Positions 1 to 7,203 of a stretch of DNA of 11,757 nt are shown one piece after another. This DNA is from Bacteroidota bacterium (GTDB lineage Bacteria; Bacteroidota; Ignavibacteria; Kapaibacteriales; UBA2268): positions 1 to 11,757 of the forward strand of contig JAJRPT010000083.1 of assembly GCA_024280675.1 (NCBI GenBank), read 5' to 3'. Every line of letters begins with the position of its first letter. The stretch's first letter is position 1. The notes beneath the pieces are model-generated. The model saw only the letters and a list, made by a program, of their open reading frames with translations, did not search any database and was not told where the DNA came from. Both the position numbers and the translations under genes were made by a program.

Positions 1-330
1 GAGATTCATCACACTCGCAAAAAAGATTCACCAAGTGGCACGACCTGGTCAATTGCTAAAATTCTATTGGAAGAGCTTTCTGGGAAAACTACACTGGAAA
101 CTGGGCGAATTGACGCACCGATTTCTCCAGAGAAGCTACATTTTTCCTCAAGTCGTGGTGGTGAGATATTTGGGCGACACACCGTCTACATTGATTCGGC
201 AGTCGATACGATTGAAATTCAACATAATGCAAAAAATCGTGACGGCTTTGCACTTGGTTCGCTGGAGGCAGCAAAATGGATTAAGGACAAGAAAGGATTT
301 TACGGTTTCGATGAAGTTATGGACCTTTGA
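1..330 (+). CDS. dapB: 4-hydroxy-tetrahydrodipicolinate reductase, C-terminal part (5' end outside window)
   Basis: DapB reduces 4-hydroxy-tetrahydrodipicolinate with NAD(P)H in the diaminopimelate/lysine pathway, in the cytoplasm. The reading frame is open from base 1, giving 109 visible residues; the N-terminal Rossmann nucleotide-binding half (about 130 residues) lies off the left edge. The fragment opens with the family signature EIHHTRKKDSPSGT. The paired His (bases 7-12) and the Lys at 19-21 correspond to the catalytic His-His and Lys of E. coli DapB. Further on are SSRGGEIFGRHTV, the IEIQHNAKNRDGFALG block that closes the substrate domain, and a C-terminus ending GFYGFDEVMDL, as is usual for the family. 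The stop at 328-330 lies inside the start region of the following methyltransferase gene, so the two are probably co-transcribed. Identification is firm; the missing half cannot be judged. Confidence 0.95.
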   Translation, partial: EIHHTRKKDSPSGTTWSIAKILLEELSGKTTLETGRIDAPISPEKLHFSSSRGGEIFGRHTVYIDSAVDTIEIQHNAKNRDGFALGSLEAAKWIKDKKGFYGFDEVMDL

Positions 331-1402
331 TGTGATTGATATTCTTTCTCAATATAAATCAGCTCTCTCAGATTATAAATTTATCGACCTATTTGCTGGA
401 ATAGGTGGATTTCATTACGCACTGAAATCCTTCGGTGCTGAATGCGTCTTTGCCTCCGAATGGGACAGGTATGCCACCAAGATTTATTTTAAAAATCATC
501 ATTTTCTTCCAGAAGGCGATATAACAAAAATTAAAGAAGAAGAAATTGCCGAACATGATATTCTGTGTGCTGGATTTCCTTGTCAAGCATTTTCAATTTC
601 TGGAAAGCAAAACGGTTTTAATGACACAAGAGGAACTTTGTTTTTTGATATTGCCAGAATTGTAAAGTTCCATAAGCCCAAAATATTGTTGTTGGAAAAT
701 GTAAAGAATTTAATAAAACATGACAGCGGCAACACACTTAAAACTATACTAAAAATATTGGAGGATTTAGATTATCATACTGAGTATAAAATTCTAAATG
801 CAAGTCATTTTGTTTTGCCACAAAATAGAGAAAGAGTATATTTTGTAGCTTTTCACAATTCAACTGGAATAAATAATTTTACATTTCCAGAAGCAACTTA
901 TGAGAATGTTTCACTTCAGGATATTTTAGATTCAGATCTTTCAGATATTAAAATTGTAGAAAGAGATGATATAAATATTTACAAGAAAATAAATACACCA
1001 AATCATATTTTTGAAAATGTAAGCTGTTTCAATAAACCCATGCAGATTGGAAAAGTAAATAAAGGTGGGCAAGGCGAAAGAATTTATCACCCTTTAGGTC
1101 ACGCCATAACACTTTCAGCTCATGGTGGTGGAGTGGGTTCAAAAACTGGTTTATACCTGATTGACAAAAAAATACGAAGGCTGACCAGAAGAGAATGTGC
1201 TCGTTTGCAGGGATTCCCAGAAGATTTTATTTTTGATGAAAGTAAGTCGCAAGCCTATAAACAATTTGGCAATAGTGTTGCAATTAATGTATTGCAGTAT
1301 ATTATCCAAAATATAATTGAAATTATAATTAAAGAGTTGAACAGTCATGATAAACAAACAGAACTTAGGCTCGCAGACGGCAAAGAACGGATTCAAGAAT
1401 GA
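311..1402 (+). CDS. DNA (cytosine-5-)-methyltransferase, M.HhaI type, predicted GCGC specificity
   Basis: This is the modification enzyme of a type II restriction-modification pair, transferring methyl from S-adenosylmethionine to cytosine C5. Numbering from ATG 311 gives 363 residues with all m5C motifs in order: I (FIDLFAGIGG, 24-33), IV (GFPCQ, nucleophile Cys91), VI (ENV, 129-131), VIII (QNRER, 171-175), IX (about 289-303) and X (QAYKQFGNSVAINVLQY, 314-330). Between VIII and IX, KGGQGERIY (251-259) and AITLSAHGGG match, as I recall it, the target-recognition region of M.HhaI, including its Gln237 and Arg240 (here Gln254 and Arg257). Motif IV and its surroundings (HDILCAGFPCQAFSISGKQ) are also nearly those of M.HhaI. 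The predicted product is therefore G-m5C-GC. The start is uncertain: ATG 311 overlaps dapB by 20 nt, while GTG 332, 1 nt after the dapB stop, gives an N-terminus closer to M.HhaI length. The frame is also open upstream of 311, but that stretch is the shadow of dapB. Confidence 0.95.
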   Translation: MKLWTFDVIDILSQYKSALSDYKFIDLFAGIGGFHYALKSFGAECVFASEWDRYATKIYFKNHHFLPEGDITKIKEEEIAEHDILCAGFPCQAFSISGKQNGFNDTRGTLFFDIARIVKFHKPKILLLENVKNLIKHDSGNTLKTILKILEDLDYHTEYKILNASHFVLPQNRERVYFVAFHNSTGINNFTFPEATYENVSLQDILDSDLSDIKIVERDDINIYKKINTPNHIFENVSCFNKPMQIGKVNKGGQGERIYHPLGHAITLSAHGGGVGSKTGLYLIDKKIRRLTRRECARLQGFPEDFIFDESKSQAYKQFGNSVAINVLQYIIQNIIEIIIKELNSHDKQTELRLADGKERIQE

Positions 1403-2093
1403 AAGGGAAATAGCTGAGAAATTTAATGACTGGGTAGCTGATACTGAAGCCAGGCTTTGGCTTGAGGCTATGGATTATAACTTGGAGAAAATAGAAGAAG
1501 TAAAAGCAATAATCATATCTGGGCATAAAGCAGATGTCCAAGTACAAGTTTCGATTAAATTAAAAGAAGCTATTGATCTAGAAAATCTGCAAGTTAAATT
1601 AGTCAGAAACCTAAAAGGGTTTAACCAAATTGATAAGCGATGGGCAAATCAGTATGCCAAATTATGGAATATACCAAATAATATTCTAGAGCTGATAAAG
1701 TTATATGCGGGTGAGCTTTTACCAACGATAGAGAACCCAAGAGACAAGCGAAGGATGTTTATTGATGAGTTTTCTGAGTCTGAGCAAAAAGAACTTGTCA
1801 GTTGGTTGAAAGCAAATAAATTTATGATAGTCTCAGATATTATAAAGGGAAGAGGTGAATTTGTTGCCGAATGGATGCTGGTTGCACAAAAAATTGAAGA
1901 AAATTCAAGATGGACACTGAAGCCTATAAACTTTTGCTTGAATCATTTTGGGAATGGTGAAGTTGTAATAACAAAACAAGGAAATATAAAAATAGGTCAC
2001 ATTACAATGCAAAGAAAAGGTGGAGATGGTGGGAGAAAAACAGCTCAAATGCTTCAATTCAAAATAAATCCTGCAGAGCTATTTGATGTATAG
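1347..2093 (+). CDS. Type II restriction endonuclease, HinP1I family, predicted to cut GCGC
   Basis: This is the nuclease partner of the upstream methyltransferase. The 248-residue product resembles R.HinP1I (247 residues as I recall it) end to end: the N-terminus LGSQTAKNGFKNE, the central KLVRNLKGFNQIDKRW, DKRRMF, GRGEFVAEWMLVAQK, and the C-terminal QRKGGDGGRKTA followed by MLQFKINPAELFDV. The PD-(D/E)XK-type catalytic residues of HinP1I (Asp62, Gln81, Lys83) fall at Asp63, Gln82 and Lys84 (QVK), so the enzyme looks intact. HinP1I cleaves G^CGC leaving a 2-nt 5' overhang; the same cut is inferred here. ATG 1347 is supported because the family resemblance begins within a few codons. The gene overlaps the end of the methyltransferase by 56 nt in another frame, which suggests translational coupling with methylase made first. 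No controller (C) protein gene lies beside it. The family call is strong; the cleavage position is inference. Confidence 0.93.
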   Translation: MINKQNLGSQTAKNGFKNEREIAEKFNDWVADTEARLWLEAMDYNLEKIEEVKAIIISGHKADVQVQVSIKLKEAIDLENLQVKLVRNLKGFNQIDKRWANQYAKLWNIPNNILELIKLYAGELLPTIENPRDKRRMFIDEFSESEQKELVSWLKANKFMIVSDIIKGRGEFVAEWMLVAQKIEENSRWTLKPINFCLNHFGNGEVVITKQGNIKIGHITMQRKGGDGGRKTAQMLQFKINPAELFDV

Positions 2094-2144
2094 AAGGTAC
2101 ACAATATATTGCTTCAATTTAACGAGATTATTTTGAGGATAGTA

Positions 2145-3524
2145 TTAATCTTCTGTTTTGATAAACCTGGCACCAAATGCACCGTCAATCCCATGAGCCT
2201 GAGGGAATGTCTGCATAAAGCCATCCTCACAAACTTCCTCCGGTAAGTAATTGTCTGCCGGGTCTAGCTTGAAGTTTTTATTATTTTCTAGGAAGTTAAG
2301 TGCTACTCCCAAATTCTCTTCTTCTTCCATTGAGCATGTTGAATAAACAAGAGCACCACCTGTTTTTACGAATTTAGAGGCTTTCTCTAGTAATAGTTTT
2401 TGATAATTAAGAAGATTGAATAAATCTGTCTTGGTTGATGTCCACTTAATATCTGGTTTTTTGGAAAGAACACCATGACCCGAGCATGGAGCATCCAGCA
2501 ACACAAGGTCGAAGAGTTTCTTGCTCTTGAAAATCTTTATATCGCCATGTGTTGGAATGACGGATTTAATCTTCATTCGCTCTTTGGCTTGGGCAATAAG
2601 ACCAACTCTTGCCTCGAATTTGTCCAGTGCAATAATCTCTGTTTCATCACCCGTGAGCTCGGCCATAAACAATGACTTCCCCCCTGGTGCGGCACAACAA
2701 TCGAGTATTCTAGTGTTTTTCTGGGGATTAGCCAGAATGCAAACCAAAGAAGCAGATGTGTCTTGTATGGTCACTTTCCCAGTCTTGAATATGTCGGTGC
2801 TAGGAATTTTTATTGAATGTCTTAGTATTTTTATTGAGCTAGCAAGATATGGACTGCTTTTGTATTCGATTTTATTCTCAATTAATAGTTTTTCAATCTC
2901 AGGTGTGCCAATCATTGTTTCGTTGATTCTCATTACATTATCTGGGATTCGGTTGTTGTGTTCCAGAAGTTTAATCGTCTCGGTCTCGCCAAAACGTTCA
3001 ATCCAACGCTCAACCATCCATTTTGGATGCGATTCCATAATGGCGAGGTAAAAGGCACGGTCTTCATTTGGCTTTGGGTAGCGTATGTTTTGAACATTTC
3101 TGGAAATGTTTCTGAGAACTCCATTGACAAGTGCTGCGGTTTTTCGACCTTGTTTGCGTTTGACCATCTCGACGGCCTCGTCTATGGCGGCAGAATGGGG
3201 TATTCTGTCCAAATACAGGATTTGGTAAAGACCAACCCGCATTGCGTTTTTGACATAGTTAAAGCATTTTTGAAAGTCTCCATGGAAAAATCCAATAAGC
3301 ACCCAATCTAGTTTTGATTTCCAGCGGGTGACTCCATAGACAATCTCTTGGAGTAAGGCTTTGTCTTTTTGGGACAGCTCTTCGGAATTAAGCTCAAAGC
3401 TTACCATCTTGTCGATATACGAGCCGCTTCTTTCAATTTTGTTCAATATTCTAACGGCTGCATTACGTGCTGGGTTAATGCTTTTATTTATCTGAATAGT
3501 ATTTGATCTAGTATAATTGTCCAT
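2145..3524 (-). CDS. rsmB: 16S rRNA (cytosine(967)-C(5))-methyltransferase
   Basis: RsmB methylates C967 (E. coli numbering) of 16S rRNA using S-adenosylmethionine, during small-subunit maturation. The 459-residue protein has the expected two parts. A NusB-like helical RNA-binding region (about 15-145) contains ARNAAVRILNKIERSGSYID and LVNGVLRNI. HPKWMVERWIERFG (166-179) then leads into the Fmu/Sun-type catalytic domain. SAM-binding motif I is DCCAAPGGKS (275-284). The two conserved cysteines are Cys347 in DAPCSGHG and the nucleophile Cys397 in YSTCSMEEEEN. The C-terminus has the family ending HGIDGAFGARF. Length is normal (E. coli RsmB is 429). The gene is convergent with the restriction endonuclease, with about 50 bp between stops, and divergent from the nuclease lipoprotein gene. 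The region before ATG 3524 is AT-rich with no Shine-Dalgarno site. A related rRNA m5C methyltransferase (RsmF/NSUN type) is less likely given the NusB-like domain. Confidence 0.94.
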   Translation of the reverse strand: MDNYTRSNTIQINKSINPARNAAVRILNKIERSGSYIDKMVSFELNSEELSQKDKALLQEIVYGVTRWKSKLDWVLIGFFHGDFQKCFNYVKNAMRVGLYQILYLDRIPHSAAIDEAVEMVKRKQGRKTAALVNGVLRNISRNVQNIRYPKPNEDRAFYLAIMESHPKWMVERWIERFGETETIKLLEHNNRIPDNVMRINETMIGTPEIEKLLIENKIEYKSSPYLASSIKILRHSIKIPSTDIFKTGKVTIQDTSASLVCILANPQKNTRILDCCAAPGGKSLFMAELTGDETEIIALDKFEARVGLIAQAKERMKIKSVIPTHGDIKIFKSKKLFDLVLLDAPCSGHGVLSKKPDIKWTSTKTDLFNLLNYQKLLLEKASKFVKTGGALVYSTCSMEEEENLGVALNFLENNKNFKLDPADNYLPEEVCEDGFMQTFPQAHGIDGAFGARFIKTED

Positions 3525-3583
3525 TTAAAATAAGTCTTATGTAATCTAACAGTTTCGCCAGTAGCAAATTAGCAAATTTTAAT

Positions 3584-3591
3584 CAAAACTA
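3584..3591 (-). promoter_or_regulatory. rsmB: Possible -7 box (TAnnTTTG) for rsmB
   Basis: On the minus strand this reads TAGTTTTG, fitting the Bacteroidota -7 consensus TAnnTTTG, about 60 nt before the rsmB start. I see no TTG/TTTG -33 element at the usual distance, so the call rests on one eight-base match in AT-rich sequence. Confidence 0.25.
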
Positions 3592-3674
3592 AATTCAAGT
3601 TCTAATTCACGCTTTTGCTTACCCCTCTTGCATCCATTGTTTCAAGTTTAATAATTCATTCAAAAGATAATCTA

Positions 3675-3705
3675 TTGCTTTGTTCCTTTAATATTCCTAG
3701 CTTTG
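3675..3705 (+). promoter_or_regulatory. Bacteroidota-type promoter for the nuclease lipoprotein gene
   Basis: TTG at 3675-3677 (-33 element) and TAGCTTTG at 3698-3705 (-7 box, TAnnTTTG) are separated by 20 nt, a normal spacing for this promoter class. Only four bases separate the -7 box from ATG 3710, so transcription would begin at or within a few bases of the start codon, giving a leaderless or nearly leaderless mRNA. Confidence 0.5.
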
Positions 3706-3709
3706 CTTT

Positions 3710-4168
3710 ATGAAAAAGTTTTTAATATTGTTAGTGTTGTTAGTTTCATCTTGTGAGAATGAAAAAATAGTCACCATAGAAGAAGGTTTGCCAATCATAG
3801 ATTATGAGTCAAGGGTCACAATAAGTGAGGTTACAGACGGAGATACTTACAAATTCTTGTGGAAGGGAGAGGTGTGGAAGATAAGGCTTCTATTTATCGA
3901 TTGCTTTGAGATAAGAAATGGTTCTGCTCTGCAAAGACAGGCAGAAAAATTTAACATATCGACTGACAGTGCCAAGGCTTTGGGGTTTAAAGCCAAGGAG
4001 CTTGCACAAGAACTTTTAATAGACAATGAAATTCTGATAAGAAGAGATTCCTCAGAACCAAACTTTGACAGCTTTGGAAGATTGCTAAGAACGTTGGAAG
4101 TGAATGGAGAAAACTTTGGGGATATTTTGGGTGCAAAAGGTTTAGCAGCAGACACAATCCTAGATTGA
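3710..4168 (+). CDS. Secreted staphylococcal-nuclease-like (TNase) lipoprotein, short form
   Basis: This is a predicted Ca2+-dependent nuclease attached to the envelope. The 152-residue product starts with a lipoprotein signal, MKKFLILLVLLVSSC, whose lipobox cysteine is Cys15. A single SNase domain follows. VTDGDTYKF supplies Asp45, IRLLFIDCFE supplies Arg59, Asp64 and Glu67, and SFGR supplies Arg124. These align in order and spacing with the S. aureus nuclease metal and catalytic residues Asp21, Arg35, Asp40, Glu43 and Arg87, so the active site looks complete. The usual Thr-Pro after Asp40 is Cys-Phe here. The protein stops six residues after KGLA, so the C-terminal helix of classical SNases is missing; I looked for a continuation in the other two frames and found none. 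A promoter sits directly in front. Family assignment is secure; whether the substrate is DNA, RNA or both is unknown. Confidence 0.88.
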   Translation: MKKFLILLVLLVSSCENEKIVTIEEGLPIIDYESRVTISEVTDGDTYKFLWKGEVWKIRLLFIDCFEIRNGSALQRQAEKFNISTDSAKALGFKAKELAQELLIDNEILIRRDSSEPNFDSFGRLLRTLEVNGENFGDILGAKGLAADTILD

Positions 4169-4417
4169 AACTCCTCTATTATTTGCTTCGGACAAAAGTT
4201 AGCCGTATTTATTTTATGGCAAAATTCTTTTATTTTTGTTAGCTCTTCAATATTCTTTTCAAAATAAATAAATAAATATTTGCATATTAACACGGCTTAA
4301 CATAAATTATCAAGATGAATAAATCAAAATTCAAATTTGTGTCAGCTTTTTTGCACAGTGAGTGAGTATTGGGGTTTGAGTTTTAAGATAGAAATTTTAA
4401 TTATAAGGGTTTTATAG
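4169..4417. other. Intergenic region, 249 bp, no gene identified
   Basis: This is AT-rich sequence containing a short ATAA microsatellite (about 4264-4278) and no convincing terminator. I found no exact TAnnTTTG box. The closest single-mismatch candidates are AATATTTG near 4274-4281 and CAAATTTG near 4332-4339. The promoter of the following gene is expected here but is not resolved. An AAGGG stretch about ten bases before ATG 4418 could serve as a ribosome binding site. Confidence 0.4.
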
Positions 4418-7117
4418 ATGAACGTTTTTGCAAGATTTTTTTTATTTATGTTGATGACAACAAGTTTTACTTTGTTGAGTGCGTCTCTTTATTCTGAGCA
4501 GATTTCTTCCTCTGGTGATTTGGCAAGTTCTAGTGGTCAAATGTATATGATGGCAGCAAACATTGGTGCTATGTCTGTCTCTCCACCCCAAGATGAGGGC
4601 AAAGAAGGTGGTGGGCTGATGGCTGGGAAGAAAATCCGGATTATTAACCTTGGTGCAATGGTCAATCGCCCTGGTTTTGATTATGCTCCAACAATTTCTG
4701 CCGATGGCAAGACACTTTATTTTGTATCGGACCGTCCTGGTGGTGTTCTTTCGGAGGACGACGACCCAACGCATGATTTTTGGTTTATCAAAAAAGAAGA
4801 TAGGCTTGACACAACTTTCACCACACCATTGAACCTAGACAAGACAATGCCCAATGGCCCGATAGCGAGTGTGAACACTAGGCTAAATGAAGGTGCGGCC
4901 TCCATTGCCGCCGATCGTCAGTCACTTTATTTCACAGCCTGTGACCGTGCCGATGGTCTGGGTTCGTGCGATATTTACCTCACGACCATCGAAGGTGATA
5001 ACTGGGGTCGTCCAGTCAATCTTGGAAGAAATGTGAACTCAAAAAATTATGACACACAGCCCGCAATCACAGCCGACCAAAGCAGGCTGTATTTTGTATC
5101 CACAAGAGAAGGTCCAAACTCGGACGGCGAGGACGTGCTAGAAAATTTTGACATCTGGTATTGTGACTATGATTTTGATATGGACGAATGGGGGCCAGCC
5201 AAAAATCTTGAAGCCATCAACACAAAGGGTCAAGACGCATCGCCTTTCATTGGAGCCGATGGGGTGACTATGTTTTTTGCATCCGATGGACACAAACCAA
5301 ATTACGGTCAGAAGGATTTCTATGTCACACGGCTCAACCAAAGTGACCAATCATGGTCTACGCCTGAGAATTTGGGTGAGCCAATTAATACAGATCAAGA
5401 CGAGCAGTTTATCACACTTCCCGCCTCTGGAGACATAATCTATTGGTCATCGACTCGTGAGGATTTGGACGGCTACCAAGGATCATTAGATATTTTCATG
5501 GCATTTGTTCCATCTTTTTTCAAAGCGGTTAATGTTGTGGGTACAGTAGTTGATGAATGTAGTGGCGATTTTATCCCTGCACTGGTTGAAATCAAGAATA
5601 CTATAACAGGGAAATTATGGACAGATTCGGTTACTTTGACAAAACCAAAATTTGAGAAAATTGTTGTAAATGAAGACTACGGTCCGGCAGAAGATTCTAA
5701 TATGTATGTGAATTTGGAAATTACTGCTATCAATGAAATCTATGGCAGGACAACGATTACTCAACGTGTTGATAAGCCAGATGTGACAGAAAATGAAGAA
5801 GAGGCGGGTGCGGTTGCCCTTGAATACAATATTGAACTAAGGCTTGGGCAACAACCGGTTCTAACGCCCGATGTTGCCAAGGGCGAGTTCGTAAAAAAGT
5901 TTGGCGGCACAGTTCCTGAACTCAAAGGATTCGACGGGCTAGTGATGAAGAAAGTCCAGTCTTGGGATCTTTATCCATTACTTAATTATATTTTCTTTGA
6001 TATTGGACAATCTGATATTCCAGAACGTTATATAATGTTGGATAAGGGGGAAACTGTTTATTTTTCAGATACAACAATTCCTGGTGGAACTCTTGACAAA
6101 TACTATCACGTGCTAAATATTTATGGCTTTAGATTGAATCAATTCCCAGAAGTGAAAATCGAGATTGTTGGCTGCAATGACAACAAAACACCAAATGAGA
6201 AAGGAAAGAAAAATACTCTTTCTAAAACTCGTGCCGAAAATGTTTACAATTATTTGAAGGATGTCTGGGGAATCTCCGAAGATCGCATGAAAATATCATG
6301 GCGTAATTTCCCCAAGAAAAAAGCTGCACCAACAGACGAAGAACACCACCAAGAAAATCGACGTGTGGAAATACTTTGCTCTGATTGGAGGGTGATGAAG
6401 CCAGTGTTTGAAAAAGATCCAAAGATTTTCCCACAACCAGAGGAAATGGAATTCATCATGTCGAACGGAATCCAAGACGAGATTATTGAAAGCAAGAAAG
6501 TTGTAGTGACCCGTGGTGGCGTTCCTTGGAAAGAGTTTCCTGAAATTTCAACCGATTCAAAATCATTCAAATGGAATTGGCATAACCAAGCAAGTGAATA
6601 CCCAGTCCAACCACCAGGCAAAACTATGGGCGAACCTTTTATTGCTAAATTGCTCGTAACCACAAAATCTGGTGCTGTTTGTGAGTCTGATCCCGTAGAG
6701 ATTCCGGTTTATTTTGCCTCCGTCGAAGATAGAGTAATTCCAATGGATCAAGATTCTACCATTGAAAATTATAGCCTTATATTATTCCCATTTAATTCTT
6801 ATGCGGCTGGACCGCTCAATGAAAAGATAATGAACGACTATGTTTACGGTCGTGTAAAGCCTAGCTCCAAGATTGAAATCATTGGTCATACCGACAACAC
6901 TGGCCTAGACAAAGGCAATTTAAGATTGTCTAAGAATCGAGCAAAGACAGTGTTTACTGGAATTAAGAAAAAATCTAAAGGTAAATACAATGTGCTAAAT
7001 CAATACGGGGTTGGAGAAGAAGATCCACTCTATGACAATATTTTACCAGAGGGGCGGATGTATAACCGTACTGTACAAGTATTAATCAAAACTCCGATTA
7101 GTGCTTATTCTAAATAA
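4418..7117 (+). CDS. Secreted PD40 beta-propeller protein with two OmpA-like domains
   Basis: This is a predicted outer-membrane or periplasmic protein that binds peptidoglycan. The 899 residues begin with a signal peptide (hydrophobic about 7-23, cleavage likely near SASLYS). Five PD40-type propeller repeats follow, with cores near 94 (SADGKTLYFVSDRPGG), 164, 219, 280 and 335, several ending in D-[IF]-[WY]-type strands. From about 370, VVGTVVDECSGDFIPALVEI resembles a carboxypeptidase-regulatory/Ig-like fold. A first OmpA-like domain spans about 560-655, with Asp588 and Arg605 in the usual places. The C-terminal OmpA domain (about 786-892) has the canonical IEIIGHTDNTG and LSKNRAKTV; Asp826 and Arg841 match the diaminopimelate-contacting pair of OmpA proteins. 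The gene ends in two consecutive TAA codons and is followed by an intrinsic terminator, so it is probably monocistronic. A structural or anchoring role is inferred; proteins of this build also occur near gliding/type IX secretion genes, but none are present here. Confidence 0.88.
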   Translation: MNVFARFFLFMLMTTSFTLLSASLYSEQISSSGDLASSSGQMYMMAANIGAMSVSPPQDEGKEGGGLMAGKKIRIINLGAMVNRPGFDYAPTISADGKTLYFVSDRPGGVLSEDDDPTHDFWFIKKEDRLDTTFTTPLNLDKTMPNGPIASVNTRLNEGAASIAADRQSLYFTACDRADGLGSCDIYLTTIEGDNWGRPVNLGRNVNSKNYDTQPAITADQSRLYFVSTREGPNSDGEDVLENFDIWYCDYDFDMDEWGPAKNLEAINTKGQDASPFIGADGVTMFFASDGHKPNYGQKDFYVTRLNQSDQSWSTPENLGEPINTDQDEQFITLPASGDIIYWSSTREDLDGYQGSLDIFMAFVPSFFKAVNVVGTVVDECSGDFIPALVEIKNTITGKLWTDSVTLTKPKFEKIVVNEDYGPAEDSNMYVNLEITAINEIYGRTTITQRVDKPDVTENEEEAGAVALEYNIELRLGQQPVLTPDVAKGEFVKKFGGTVPELKGFDGLVMKKVQSWDLYPLLNYIFFDIGQSDIPERYIMLDKGETVYFSDTTIPGGTLDKYYHVLNIYGFRLNQFPEVKIEIVGCNDNKTPNEKGKKNTLSKTRAENVYNYLKDVWGISEDRMKISWRNFPKKKAAPTDEEHHQENRRVEILCSDWRVMKPVFEKDPKIFPQPEEMEFIMSNGIQDEIIESKKVVVTRGGVPWKEFPEISTDSKSFKWNWHNQASEYPVQPPGKTMGEPFIAKLLVTTKSGAVCESDPVEIPVYFASVEDRVIPMDQDSTIENYSLILFPFNSYAAGPLNEKIMNDYVYGRVKPSSKIEIIGHTDNTGLDKGNLRLSKNRAKTVFTGIKKKSKGKYNVLNQYGVGEEDPLYDNILPEGRMYNRTVQVLIKTPISAYSK

Positions 7118-7145
7118 TAAATTCCAAGATTATTAAAACCTATAC

Positions 7146-7184
7146 AGAGTTCTTGCATTTTTTTTGCAAGAGCTCTTTTTTTTT
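7146..7184 (+). terminator. Intrinsic (Rho-independent) terminator after the PD40/OmpA gene
   Basis: AGAGTTCTTGCA (7146-7157) and TGCAAGAGCTCT (7165-7176) form a 12-bp stem with one U-G wobble and a seven-T loop. An eight-T tract at 7177-7184 follows. It lies 29 nt past the PD40/OmpA stop and ends 20 nt before the ABC exporter start, so the two genes are separate transcription units. Because the stem is nearly symmetrical, it also shows that TTG 7153, inside the stem, is not the exporter start. Confidence 0.9.
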
Positions 7185-7191
7185 AATTGAT

Positions 7192-7199
7192 TATATTTG
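7192..7199 (+). promoter_or_regulatory. Candidate -7 box (TAnnTTTG) for the ABC exporter gene
   Basis: TATATTTG matches the Bacteroidota -7 consensus exactly and lies four bases before ATG 7204, the same spacing as at the nuclease lipoprotein gene. No -33 TTG is found at 17-23 nt upstream; that position is occupied by the terminator hairpin. If the box is real, the mRNA is leaderless. Confidence 0.4.
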
Positions 7200-7203
7200 T
7201 GCG

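Noticed and set aside
35..310. N-terminal extension of the methyltransferase frame by 92 residues
   Set aside because: The stretch overlaps dapB, whose family motifs are intact in frame 1, and the extension shows no m5C methylase or helix-turn-helix features.
2122..2148. AGATTA/TAATCT inverted repeat between the endonuclease and rsmB stops as a bidirectional terminator
   Set aside because: The stem is 6 bp of mostly A-T pairs with a 15-nt loop, too weak to support.
2475..3311. Several plus-strand open frames opposite rsmB
   Set aside because: They lie antisense to clearly conserved RsmB motifs and show no domain pattern of their own.
3847..4293. Minus-strand frame of 148 codons across the nuclease gene and spacer
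   Set aside because: It is antisense to the conserved SNase active-site region, and its composition (Ser/Lys/Phe/Ile-rich) is what the complement of an AT-rich gene gives.
6222..6751. Overlapping minus-strand frames within the PD40/OmpA gene
   Set aside because: They are shadows of a long gene with recognisable domains on the other strand; no motifs and no start context.
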